Positions 48,705-57,355 of a stretch of 64,000 bases of DNA are shown here, in pieces. The notes beneath the pieces are model-generated. The model had not been told where the DNA came from. It did no database searches and saw only the letters and a program-made list of their open reading frames with translations. The stretch lies in NCBI RefSeq assembly GCF_003008575.1, contig NZ_CP027667.1, positions 1,864,501 through 1,928,500 of the forward strand, in the 5' to 3' direction. A program made the position numbers and the translations under genes. The first letter of the stretch is position 1; every line of letters begins with the position of its first letter. The DNA is from Melaminivora suipulveris. Its GTDB lineage: Bacteria; Pseudomonadota; Gammaproteobacteria; Burkholderiales; Burkholderiaceae_C.

Positions 48705-50222
48705 ATGCACCACGACCCCTCCGTCACCCACACCGTCGGCCATCTGATCGACGGCCAGATCGTTGCCGATGCCGAACGCACGCAGCCGGTGTTCGACCCC
48801 GCCACCGGCCAGGCCACGCGCAGTGTCGCGCTGGCCAGCAAGGCCACGGTGGAGGCCGCCATCGCCTCGGCCGAGGCTGCCTTCCCGGCCTGGCGCAATA
48901 CGCCGCCGCTCAAGCGCGCGCGCGTGATGAGCAGGCTCAAGGTGCTGCTGGAAGAACACGCCGACCAGATCGCCGAACTGATCACCGCCGAGCACGGCAA
49001 GGTGCTGGCCGATGCCCATGGCGAACTGCAGCGCGGCATCGAGAACGTCGAGTACGCCAGCTACGCGCCCGAGCTGCTCAAGGGCGAGTACAGCCGCAAC
49101 GTCGGCCCCGGCATCGACTCCTGGGCCGAGCACCAGGCGCTGGGCGTCACGGCGGGCATCACGCCGTTCAATTTCCCGGCCATGGTGCCGCTGTGGATGT
49201 GGCCCATGGCGGTGGCCTGCGGCAACACCTTTGTGCTGAAACCCTCCGAGCGCGACCCCAGCAGCACCCTGCTCATCGCCCAGCTGGCGCTGCAGGCCGG
49301 CCTGCCGCCGGGCGTGCTCAACGTGGTCAACGGCGACAAGCTGGCTGTCGATACCCTGCTGCAGGATGCGCGCGTCAAGGCGGTGAGCTTCGTCGGCTCG
49401 ACGCCGATCGCCGAGTACGTCTACACCGAGGGCTGCCGCCACGGCAAGCGCGTACAGGCGCTGGGCGGCGCCAAGAACCACGCCGTGCTGATGCCCGATG
49501 CCGACATCGCCAACGCCGTGAACGCCCTGATGGGCGCGGCCTTCGGCTCGTGCGGCGAGCGCTGCATGGCCATCCCGCTGGTGGTGGCCGTGGGCGATGC
49601 GGCAGCCGACGCGGTAGTGGCGGGCCTGAAGACGGCCATCGCCGCCATGAAGGTCGGCCCCGGCACGGACAACGGCAACGACATGGGGCCGCTGGTGAGC
49701 CGGCCGCACTTCGAGAAAGTGCGCGCCTATGTGGACAGCGGCGTGGCCGAGGGCGCCACGCTGGTGGTCGACGGGCGCAGCCTGCAGGTGCCGGGCCACG
49801 AGGAAGGCTACTTCGTGGGCGCCTGCCTGTTCGACCACGTCAGGCCCGGCATGAAGATCTACCAGGAGGAGATTTTCGGCCCGGTGCTGGGCGTGGTGCG
49901 CGTGCAGAGCCTGCAGGAGGCGATGCGCCTCATCGACGAGCACGAGTACGGCAACGGCACCTGCATCTTCACGCGCGACGGCGAGGCCGCGCGCTATTTC
50001 ACCGATCACATCCAGGTGGGCATGGTGGGGGTCAATGTGCCACTGCCTGTGCCGGTGGCCTACCACTCGTTCGGCGGCTGGAAGCGCTCGCTGTTCGGCG
50101 ACCTGCACGCCTACGGGCCGGACGCGGTGCGCTTCTATACCAAGCGCAAGACCGTGACGCAGCGCTGGCCGTCGGCTGGCGTGCGCGAGGGCGCGGCGTA
50201 CAGCTTCCCCAGCAGCCGCTGA
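48705..50222 (+). CDS. mmsA: CoA-acylating methylmalonate/malonate-semialdehyde dehydrogenase
   Basis: A 505-aa aldehyde dehydrogenase family 6 enzyme. PFNFPAMVPLWMWP and FGSCGERCMAIP (catalytic Cys) are typical, and the general-base Glu of hydrolysing ALDHs is absent, as expected for the CoA-dependent group. It would convert malonate semialdehyde to acetyl-CoA, or methylmalonate semialdehyde to propionyl-CoA. Together with the upstream aminotransferase it completes beta-alanine (or valine-type) catabolism. Confidence 0.93.
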   Translation: MHHDPSVTHTVGHLIDGQIVADAERTQPVFDPATGQATRSVALASKATVEAAIASAEAAFPAWRNTPPLKRARVMSRLKVLLEEHADQIAELITAEHGKVLADAHGELQRGIENVEYASYAPELLKGEYSRNVGPGIDSWAEHQALGVTAGITPFNFPAMVPLWMWPMAVACGNTFVLKPSERDPSSTLLIAQLALQAGLPPGVLNVVNGDKLAVDTLLQDARVKAVSFVGSTPIAEYVYTEGCRHGKRVQALGGAKNHAVLMPDADIANAVNALMGAAFGSCGERCMAIPLVVAVGDAAADAVVAGLKTAIAAMKVGPGTDNGNDMGPLVSRPHFEKVRAYVDSGVAEGATLVVDGRSLQVPGHEEGYFVGACLFDHVRPGMKIYQEEIFGPVLGVVRVQSLQEAMRLIDEHEYGNGTCIFTRDGEAARYFTDHIQVGMVGVNVPLPVPVAYHSFGGWKRSLFGDLHAYGPDAVRFYTKRKTVTQRWPSAGVREGAAYSFPSSR

Positions 50223-50269
50223 GCGGCGCTTTCAGCGCAGGCCGGGGCCACCGGCCGCTCGGAAGCCAG

Positions 50270-50301
50270 GCCCCCACATCGCACGATGGCGGGGGCTTTT
50301 T
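50270..50301 (+). terminator. Rho-independent terminator between mmsA and gntR
   Basis: GCCCCC-A-CATCG-CA-CGATG-GC-GGGGGC followed by TTTTT: a strong two-part stem 47 bp after the mmsA stop. Confidence 0.9.
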
Positions 50302-50323
50302 GCGGCAGGGCGCCGGCCTGCGC

Positions 50324-51184
50324 TCAGGCCGCACCGCCAGTGTCCGCCGCCGGCTTGCGCGTGCGCCTGGCGGGCGCAGACGCGGCTTTGGGCGCCGCAC
50401 GCGGGCGGCGCAGCGCGTCCGCGTCCAGGATCAGGCGGCCCTGCAGCCGCCCCTTCATGCGCTTGACGCTGCTGGCCGCATCCCGCATGTGCTGCGCCAT
50501 CAGCGCGCGCACCGCCTCTGCGTCGCGTGCGCGCGCGGCCTGCACGATGTCGCGATGGAACTGGGCGTTGGCTTCGCCGAAGCGGCGGTGCTCGGCCTGC
50601 GGCGTGCGGTTGCCGAACACGATCAGCTGGCGAATCATCTCGTTGATCAGCTCGCAGGAAAACCGCAGGAACGGATTGGGGTTGGCCGCGGCCAGGATGT
50701 CGTGGAAATTCACATCCTCGCGCCGCTGCGTGACCAGGTCCTCGCGGCTTTGCGTCGGGTCGCAGCAGCTGATGCTGTGCTCCAGCGCCTCGAAGTCGGC
50801 CTCGGTCAGGTGCGGAACGGCGCCGGCGGCCAGTTCCGGCTCCAGCATCTGGCGCACGGTGTAGATGTCGTCGATCGTCACTTCCTGGAAGAACAGGTAG
50901 TTCTGCATGAACTGCAGCGTGCGCTCCAGCGGCACTTCGACGATGGTGCCGCCCCCGCTGGGTCCGGTGGAGATGGTGACCAGGCCCTGCACTTCCAGCG
51001 ACTTGAGCGCCTCGCGGATGGTGCCCTTGCTGACCTGGAACTGCTCCTGCAGCTCGCCCTCGCGCGGCAGGCGGTCGCCGGGGCTCAGGTTCTTCTGCGT
51101 GATCAGGCGCTTGACCTCCTGGGCGACGAGGTCCGAGCGCTTGAGTTGCTTGATTGCCTGAGCAGCGGGTGGTCTGGTGGTCAT
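50324..51184 (-). CDS. FadR/GntR-family regulator (FCD domain)
   Basis: A 286-aa regulator. The winged helix is at about residues 15-85 (GDRLPREGELQEQFQVSKGTIREALKSLEVQGLV) and the all-helical FCD ligand domain at about 100-240 with metal-type His (AQFHRDIVQAA). It has a basic C-terminal tail (AARRTRKPAAD-like). It is divergent from the second liv-type transporter, which it probably represses. Ligands of this group are often organic acids. Confidence 0.92.
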   Translation of the reverse strand: MTTRPPAAQAIKQLKRSDLVAQEVKRLITQKNLSPGDRLPREGELQEQFQVSKGTIREALKSLEVQGLVTISTGPSGGGTIVEVPLERTLQFMQNYLFFQEVTIDDIYTVRQMLEPELAAGAVPHLTEADFEALEHSISCCDPTQSREDLVTQRREDVNFHDILAAANPNPFLRFSCELINEMIRQLIVFGNRTPQAEHRRFGEANAQFHRDIVQAARARDAEAVRALMAQHMRDAASSVKRMKGRLQGRLILDADALRRPRAAPKAASAPARRTRKPAADTGGAA

Positions 51185-51264
51185 GCCGGTATTTTTCCCC
51201 CAACCGTGGCGCAGCGGGCTGGCGGCCGGGCCTGACCAGGGTTTGTACTTGTCCTATTTATCCA

Positions 51265-51280
51265 ATTTATCACTATAAAT
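51265..51280. promoter_or_regulatory. AT-rich palindrome in the gntR-transporter promoter
   Basis: ATTTAT-CACT-ATAAAT, perfect 6-bp arms, partly overlapping a direct repeat of ATTTATC (51256-51271). Candidate operator for the divergent GntR protein. Confidence 0.4.
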
Positions 51281-51392
51281 CGCTCCAAGGAGCAAGGCCA
51301 CACCCAATGCATGGCTGGCGCGCCGCGAAGCCGCCTGCTCCCGCGCCCGCACCGGGCCGTCCACCCCGTGTTCCACCCACCGGAGCTCTCTC

Positions 51393-52598
51393 ATGCAACG
51401 TCGCCATCTCCTGCAACTGTCCGCGCTCGGCGCGCTGCCCTCGTCCCTGTCGCTGGCCGCCAGCGCCTGGGCGCAGGCCAAGGACGTCATCCAGTTCGGC
51501 TGCCCCGTACCCATGTCGGGCGCGTTCGCGGCCAACGGCAAGTTCGCCGACCTGGGAATGAAGCTGGCCATCGAGCAGTACGGCAAGGTGCTGAACCGCC
51601 CGCTGGCCTACACGCTGCTGGACACCGAGGGCAAGCCGGCCACGGCGGTGCGCAAGGTGCAGGACGCGGCCCAGCAGCAGGGCGCGCGCTTCTTCGCCGG
51701 CGGCATCCTGTCGTCCGAGGCGCTGGCCATGGGCAAGGAGGCCGAGAAGGTCGGCGGCATCTTCATCACCACCGCAGGCGCCGACGAGATCACCGGCAAG
51801 GACTGCAACAGCGCCACCTTCCGCTGGTCGGTGCCCACCTTCGGCGCCATCGAGCAGACCGTGCGCCCGCTGATCGAGGCCATGCCGAAGGCCAAGCGCT
51901 GGTACACCATCACGCCGCAATACGTGTTCGGCGATGGCCTGCTGGGCGCCGCCAAGAACATCTTCAAGGAAAAGGGCCTGGAGCATGTGGGCAACAGCTA
52001 CCACTCGCTGACCGAAAAGGAGTTCAGCGGCTACCTGACCAACGCCGCCGCCGCCAAGCCCGACGTGCTGCTGCTGCTGAACTTCGGCGCGCAGTCGTCG
52101 GACACGCTGCGCCAGGCGGTGAGCTTCGGCATGCACAAGAACATGACCATCCTGATCGCCTGGGCCTCGGGGCTGGAGCAGTTCGAGTCGCTCGGCGCAG
52201 ACCTGTGCGACGGCGTGTACTTCGGCGCCCAGTACTGGCACACGGTCGATGCGCCGCTGAACCAGGAGCTGGTCAAGCGCTGCCAGGACAAGTTCAAGTC
52301 CAACCCCAATTACAGCCTGGCCGGCTCCTACATCTGCACCAAGCTGCTGATCGACGCCATCGCCAAGGCTGGCAGCGCCGACCAAAAAGCCGTGATCGCC
52401 GCATTGGAGGGCATGAAATACCAGGGCCTGACGGGTGATGAGGAGGTGCGCAAGGCCGACCACCAGGTGCTCAAGAACTACTACCTGCTCAAGGGCAAGG
52501 CCAAGTCCAAGATGAAGAACAAGGACGACTACGTGGACGTGGTCAGCTCCGGCAAGTCCTTCCTGGCGCCTGACCAGACCGGCTGCAAGCTGACCTGA
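51393..52598 (+). CDS. Branched-chain-type ABC transporter substrate-binding protein (second system)
   Basis: A 401-aa periplasmic binding protein with a signal peptide (MQRRHLLQLSALG ... ASAWAQA). The mature part begins IQFGCPVPMSGAFAANGKFADLG, the Peripla_BP_6 start. It is the first gene of the second liv-type operon. Its low similarity to the first system's binding protein suggests a different ligand. Confidence 0.9.
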   Translation: MQRRHLLQLSALGALPSSLSLAASAWAQAKDVIQFGCPVPMSGAFAANGKFADLGMKLAIEQYGKVLNRPLAYTLLDTEGKPATAVRKVQDAAQQQGARFFAGGILSSEALAMGKEAEKVGGIFITTAGADEITGKDCNSATFRWSVPTFGAIEQTVRPLIEAMPKAKRWYTITPQYVFGDGLLGAAKNIFKEKGLEHVGNSYHSLTEKEFSGYLTNAAAAKPDVLLLLNFGAQSSDTLRQAVSFGMHKNMTILIAWASGLEQFESLGADLCDGVYFGAQYWHTVDAPLNQELVKRCQDKFKSNPNYSLAGSYICTKLLIDAIAKAGSADQKAVIAALEGMKYQGLTGDEEVRKADHQVLKNYYLLKGKAKSKMKNKDDYVDVVSSGKSFLAPDQTGCKLT

Positions 52599-52661
52599 GC
52601 CGCCTGCGCGCCGCAGCTCGGCCTGGAGCGGGCGCGCCCTCCTCTTCCTGGACTCCGCTGT

Positions 52662-53522
52662 ATGAGCATCTACCTGCTACAGACCATCAACGGAATCGGC
52701 ATCGGCATGCTGTATTTCCTGTTGGCCGTGGGCCTGTCCATCGTCTTCGGCCTGCTGCGCTTCGTGAACTTCGCGCACGGCGCGTTCTACCTGTTTGGCG
52801 CGTATTTCTGCTACCAGATGACGCGCTGGGGCTGGAGCTTCTGGTGGTCGCTGCTGCTCGCGCCCCTGGCCGTGGGCGCCATCGGCTGGGCGACAGAGAA
52901 GCTGCTGCTGCGCCACGTGTACGCCAAGCCGCACGAGTTCCACATCCTGGTCACCGTGGGCCTGGCGCTGGTGGTGCAGGAGCTGGTGATCCTGCAGTGG
53001 GGCCCGCTGGGCGACAGCGTGGCCACGCCCGAGCTGCTGCAGGGCGTGGTCATGTGGGGCAGCTTCGTCTACCCGAAATACCGGCTGTTCGTGATCGGCT
53101 TCACCGCCGTGCTGGCGGTGCTGCTGTGGTGGCTGCTGGAGGGCACGCGCCTGGGCAGCGCGGTGCGCGCGGGCAGTGAATCGACCGAGATGGTGTCGCT
53201 TTTGGGCATGAACGTGTTCGCCATCTTCAGCCTGGTGTTCGCCCTGGGCGCGGCCACGGCGGCACTGGCCGGCGTGCTGGCGGCGCCGATCCGCGGCGCC
53301 GAACCCTTCATGGGCATCGAGGCGCTGGGCGTGGCCTTCGTGATCGTCGTGGTCGGCGGGCTGGGCAGCTTCAGCGGCGCGCTGGTCGGCGGACTGCTCA
53401 TCGGCATCGTGCAGAGCGTGATGAGCACGCTGTGGCCGGAGGGCGCGCGCATCATGATCTACGTGGCCATGGCCGCTGTGCTGCTGCTGCGCCCCCATGG
53501 CCTGCTGGGCCGCAAAGGATGA
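52662..53522 (+). CDS. livH: Branched-chain-type ABC transporter permease (LivH-like, second system)
   Basis: A 286-aa inner-membrane permease: NGIGIGMLYFLLAVGLSIVFGLLRFVNFAHG at the start and VVVGGLGSFSGALVGGLLIG near the end are LivH signatures. Its stop overlaps the livM ATG (ATGA). Confidence 0.93.
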   Translation: MSIYLLQTINGIGIGMLYFLLAVGLSIVFGLLRFVNFAHGAFYLFGAYFCYQMTRWGWSFWWSLLLAPLAVGAIGWATEKLLLRHVYAKPHEFHILVTVGLALVVQELVILQWGPLGDSVATPELLQGVVMWGSFVYPKYRLFVIGFTAVLAVLLWWLLEGTRLGSAVRAGSESTEMVSLLGMNVFAIFSLVFALGAATAALAGVLAAPIRGAEPFMGIEALGVAFVIVVVGGLGSFSGALVGGLLIGIVQSVMSTLWPEGARIMIYVAMAAVLLLRPHGLLGRKG

Positions 53523-54532
53523 CCGCCATGACCCGCCACTCCCACCTCCTGCTGGCGCTGGCCATCGTGCTGGCCATGCCGCTGTTCATGCAATCCGGCT
53601 CGCTCGCCAGCGAAGTGCTGATCTACGCGCTGGCCGCCATGGGGTGCAACCTGCTGCTGGGCTACACCGGGCTGCTGTCGTTCGGCCAGGGCATCTTCTT
53701 CGGCCTGGGCAGCTACACCATCGCCCTGCTGCTGACGCGCTGGCCGCTGCCCATGCCGCTGGCGCTGCTGGCGGCGGTCGCCATGGGCTCGGCCGGCGCC
53801 GCCGTGGTGGGCTGGATCGCCATCCGCCAGCGCGGCACCTACTTCGTCATGCTGACGCTGGCATTCGCGCAGATGTTCTATTTCATCGCCTACTCGCTGC
53901 CCGGCCTCACCGGCGGCGACAACGGTCTGCTGGACGTCCCGCGCCCATCGCTGGCCATCGCCGGGCACACGTTGTGGCCGCTGGCCTCGCCCTGGCAGTA
54001 CTACGGCTTCGTCGCCGCGCTGTTCCTGCTGACCTTCTGGCTGCTGCGGCGGGTGTGCGATTCGGTGTTCGGCCGCACCCTGCTGGCAGTGCGCGACAAC
54101 GAGGAGCGCGCCGCCGCCGTGGGCTACGACCTGCGCCTGCTGAAGCTCCAGGCGTTCGTGATCTCTGGCGCCGTCACCGGCCTGGCCGGCGCGCTGCACG
54201 CCATGATGACCGGCATCGCGCCGCTGTCCAACGTCGAGTACCACACCAGCGAGATGATCATCGTGATCACCGTGATCGGCGGCACCGGCAACCTGCTGGC
54301 CTCGGTGCTGGGCGCGGCGTTCTACGTGCTGCTGGGCGATTGGCTGTCCACGCTGTGGCCGCGCTGGCTGCTGCTGCTGGGCGTGGTGCTGATGGTCGTC
54401 AGCCTGGGGCTGCAGCGTGGCCTGTGGGGCCTGGGCGAGAGCCTGTGGGCGCTGCTGCGCCGCAAGGACGCGGCGCCCGCCACACCCGCGGCCGAACCCG
54501 GCGCCGCCGCACCGAATGGAGGCCAGGCATGA
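53519..54532 (+). CDS. livM: Branched-chain-type ABC transporter permease (LivM-like, second system)
   Basis: A 337-aa permease with NLLLGYTGLLSFGQGIFFGLG, the coupling-loop region VRDNEERAAAVGYD and VIGGTGNLLASVLGAAF. It starts in a 4-bp overlap with livH (an ATG 9 bp later is an alternative) and ends in a 4-bp overlap with livG. Confidence 0.93.
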   Translation: MTAMTRHSHLLLALAIVLAMPLFMQSGSLASEVLIYALAAMGCNLLLGYTGLLSFGQGIFFGLGSYTIALLLTRWPLPMPLALLAAVAMGSAGAAVVGWIAIRQRGTYFVMLTLAFAQMFYFIAYSLPGLTGGDNGLLDVPRPSLAIAGHTLWPLASPWQYYGFVAALFLLTFWLLRRVCDSVFGRTLLAVRDNEERAAAVGYDLRLLKLQAFVISGAVTGLAGALHAMMTGIAPLSNVEYHTSEMIIVITVIGGTGNLLASVLGAAFYVLLGDWLSTLWPRWLLLLGVVLMVVSLGLQRGLWGLGESLWALLRRKDAAPATPAAEPGAAAPNGGQA

Positions 54533-55317
54533 GCGCCACCACCGCATCCGGGCGCCCCGTGCTGCTGCGCGCCGAGGGCGTGACCAAGCACTACGGCAAG
54601 TTCGTCGCGCTGGGCGGCGTCGACCTGCAGGTGCGCGCCAACACCGTGCACTCGGTGATCGGCCCGAACGGCGCCGGCAAGACCACGCTGTTCCACATGC
54701 TCACCGGCAACAAGACGGTGAGCGGCGGGCGCATCGTGTTCGACGGGCATGACGTGACGCGCGAGCCCGACCACCGGCGCGTGCGCCGCGGCATGGCGCG
54801 CTCGTTCCAGGTCACCAGCCTGTTTTTGACGCTGCCGGTGCGTGAGAACCTGCGCCTGGCTGCGCAGGGCGTTGCGCCGGCCAAGGCGCTGGACTGCTGG
54901 AACGCCCCGCTGGGTGCGCGCTCGTGCGCCGACACCGTCGCGCAGGTGCTGGAGCGCGTGGGCCTGGCGCGCCACGCCGGCACGCCGGCGGGCAACCTGT
55001 CGCACGGCCAACAGCGGCGCCTGGAAGTGGGCATGGCGCTGGCCGCACGGCCCAAGGCCATCTTCCTGGACGAGCCGACTTCGGGCATGGGCATCGACGA
55101 CCTGGACGACATGAAGCGCCTGATCCAGGGCCTGAAGGACGAGCACACCGTGGTGCTCATCGAGCACAACATGGGCATCGTCATGGACATCTCCGACACC
55201 ATCACCGTGATGCAGCTGGGCCGCGTGCTGGCCGAGGGCGTGCCCGACCAGATCCGCGGCGACGAGCGCGTGCGCAGCGCCTACCTGGGCAACATGATCA
55301 CCGGAGGCAAGGCATGA
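54529..55317 (+). CDS. livG: Branched-chain-type ABC transporter ATP-binding protein (LivG-like, second system)
   Basis: A 262-aa ATPase. Walker A GPNGAGKTT is near residue 45, the signature is NLSHGQQRRLEVGMALA, Walker B AIFLDEPTSGMG, and the H-loop IEHNMGIVMD. It is coupled by 4-bp overlaps to livM and livF. Confidence 0.94.
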   Translation: MSATTASGRPVLLRAEGVTKHYGKFVALGGVDLQVRANTVHSVIGPNGAGKTTLFHMLTGNKTVSGGRIVFDGHDVTREPDHRRVRRGMARSFQVTSLFLTLPVRENLRLAAQGVAPAKALDCWNAPLGARSCADTVAQVLERVGLARHAGTPAGNLSHGQQRRLEVGMALAARPKAIFLDEPTSGMGIDDLDDMKRLIQGLKDEHTVVLIEHNMGIVMDISDTITVMQLGRVLAEGVPDQIRGDERVRSAYLGNMITGGKA

Positions 55318-56069
55318 ACACCGTCGCCGCAACCGCGCGTACCCAAGGCGCGCCCTTGAGCGCCACCCCGCTGCTGTCCCTGGACGACGTGCACGCCCAC
55401 TACGGCAAGAGCCACGTGCTGCAAGGCGTGTCGCTGCAGGTGCGCGAGGGCGAGCTGGTCACCCTGCTGGGCCGCAACGGTGCGGGCAAGACCACCACGC
55501 TCAAGGCGATCGCCGGCGTCGTACCGGCCACCCGCGGGCAGCTGCACTTCGGCGGGCAGCCGCTGCAGCGCATGGCCACGCACCAGGTCGCGCAGCGCGG
55601 CGTCTGCCTGGTGCCCGAGCACCGCGGCATCTTCAAGCTGCTCACGGTGGAAGAAAACCTGCTGCTGGCCCAGCGCAAGAAGTCCCCGTGGCAGCTGCCG
55701 GACGTGTACCGCATCTTCCCGCGCCTGCAGGAGCGGCGCCTGAACGGCGGCGGCCAGCTGTCCGGCGGCGAGCAGCAGATGCTGGCCATAGGCCGCGCGC
55801 TGATGAACGCACCGCGCCTGCTGATGCTGGACGAGCCGGTCGAGGGCCTGGCGCCGGTCATCGTCGAGGAGATCGTGGCGCAGCTCAAGACCATCAAGGC
55901 CGCCGGGGTCACCATCCTGCTGGTCGAGCAGAACCTGGAAGTTTGCACCCAGCTGGCCGATCGGCACTACATCATCGAGCAAGGCTGCATCGTGCACGAG
56001 GCGTACAACGCCGAGTTCCTGCGCGACGAGGCCGTCAAGGACCGCTACCTCGGCGTTGGCCTGGTCTAG
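55314..56069 (+). CDS. livF: Branched-chain-type ABC transporter ATP-binding protein (LivF-like, second system)
   Basis: A 251-aa ATPase with Walker A GRNGAGKTT, signature QLSGGEQQMLAIGRAL, Walker B LLMLDEPVEGLAP and the LVEQNLEVC switch segment. It overlaps livG by 4 bp; the amidohydrolase gene follows after 23 bp, so transport and hydrolysis appear co-expressed. Confidence 0.94.
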   Translation: MNTVAATARTQGAPLSATPLLSLDDVHAHYGKSHVLQGVSLQVREGELVTLLGRNGAGKTTTLKAIAGVVPATRGQLHFGGQPLQRMATHQVAQRGVCLVPEHRGIFKLLTVEENLLLAQRKKSPWQLPDVYRIFPRLQERRLNGGGQLSGGEQQMLAIGRALMNAPRLLMLDEPVEGLAPVIVEEIVAQLKTIKAAGVTILLVEQNLEVCTQLADRHYIIEQGCIVHEAYNAEFLRDEAVKDRYLGVGLV

Positions 56070-56092
56070 CCCGCTCAGCCTGGAAGAAACCC

Positions 56093-57355
56093 ATGTCGCT
56101 TCAATCCATTTCCCCCTCGGCGGCCGCGCTGCGCACCGACGGCGCGCGCCTGTGGCAATCGCTCATGGACCTGGCCCGCATCGGCGCCACCCTCAAGGGC
56201 GGCGTGTGCCGCATCGCCCTCACCGACCTGGACGGCCAGGGGCGCGACCTGTTCGTGCGCTGGGCGCAGGAGGCCGGCTGCAGCATCCGCGTCGATGCCA
56301 TCGGCAACATCTTCGCGCGCCGCGCGGGCGCAGATGACAGCCTGCCGCCCGTGATGACGGGCAGCCACATCGACACCCAGCCCACCGGCGGCAAGTTCGA
56401 CGGCAACTATGGCGTGCTGGCCGGGCTGGAGGTGCTGCGCACGCTCGATGCCGCTGGCGTGCGCACGCGTGCCCCGCTGGAGGTGGCCGTCTGGACGAAT
56501 GAGGAGGGCTCGCGCTTCGTGCCGGTGATGATGGGCTCGGGCGTGTTTTGCGGCGCCTTCACGCTGGAGCACGCGCTGGACCAGCGCGACGCCCAGGGCG
56601 TGAGCGTGGGCGAGGCGCTGGCGCAGATCGGCTACGCCGGCGCCGCCGGCCCGGCGCCGGCGGTGGGCGCGTACTTCGAGGCGCACATCGAGCAGGGCCC
56701 GGTGCTGGAGAACCACGGGCGGGTGATCGGCGTGGTCACGGCCGCGCTGGGCCAGCGCTGGTACGACGTATCGGTGCAGGGCATGGAGGCGCACGCCGGC
56801 CCCACGCCCATGGAGCTGCGCCGCGACGCGCTGCTGGCCGCCAGCGAGCTGGTGCTGGAGATCAACCGCATCGCCACCGAGCGCCGCCCGCACGCGCGCA
56901 GCACCGTGGGCACGATCGAGGTGTTCCCGAACTCGCGCAACGTGATCCCGGGCCGGGCGCGCTTCAGCGTGGACCTGCGCGCGCCCGACGATGCCCAGCT
57001 GCTGGACATGGACGCGGCGCTACGCACGGCCTGCGCACGCGTGGCCGCCGAGCGCGGGCTGCAGATCGACATCGAGCAGGTGGTGTACTTCCCGCCCCAG
57101 CCGTTCATGCCGCAGCTGACCGAGGCCGTGCGCGCCAACGCCGAAGACCTGGGCTACAGCCACATGGACGTGGTCAGCGGCGCCGGCCACGACGCCGTGT
57201 ACCTGGCGCGCGTGGCGCCGGCGGCGATGATCTTCGTGCCCTGCGCCGACGGCATCAGCCACAACGAAGTCGAGAGCGCCGAGCCGGCGCACCTGGAGGC
57301 CGGCTGCAACGTGCTGCTGCGCGCCATGCTGGCCGCGGCCGGGGTGGCGCCGTGA
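56093..57355 (+). CDS. M20-family Zn-dependent amidohydrolase (carbamoylase/allantoate amidohydrolase type)
   Basis: A 420-aa enzyme of the hydantoinase/carbamoylase group. The metal ligands are in TGSHIDTQPTGGKFDGNYG, NEEGSRF, EAHIEQGPVLE and SGAGHDAVY...SHNEVE. Members hydrolyse N-carbamoyl-amino acids, allantoate or N-carbamoyl-beta-alanine. Genes for beta-alanine transamination and semialdehyde oxidation lie upstream, so a beta-ureidopropionase-like role is attractive but unproven. The GTG of the next gene overlaps its stop. Confidence 0.88.
   Translation: MSLQSISPSAAALRTDGARLWQSLMDLARIGATLKGGVCRIALTDLDGQGRDLFVRWAQEAGCSIRVDAIGNIFARRAGADDSLPPVMTGSHIDTQPTGGKFDGNYGVLAGLEVLRTLDAAGVRTRAPLEVAVWTNEEGSRFVPVMMGSGVFCGAFTLEHALDQRDAQGVSVGEALAQIGYAGAAGPAPAVGAYFEAHIEQGPVLENHGRVIGVVTAALGQRWYDVSVQGMEAHAGPTPMELRRDALLAASELVLEINRIATERRPHARSTVGTIEVFPNSRNVIPGRARFSVDLRAPDDAQLLDMDAALRTACARVAAERGLQIDIEQVVYFPPQPFMPQLTEAVRANAEDLGYSHMDVVSGAGHDAVYLARVAPAAMIFVPCADGISHNEVESAEPAHLEAGCNVLLRAMLAAAGVAP

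Noticed and set aside
49193-51235. A 680-codon plus-strand frame across mmsA and gntR
   Set aside because: It runs through a strong terminator and two real genes in other frames.
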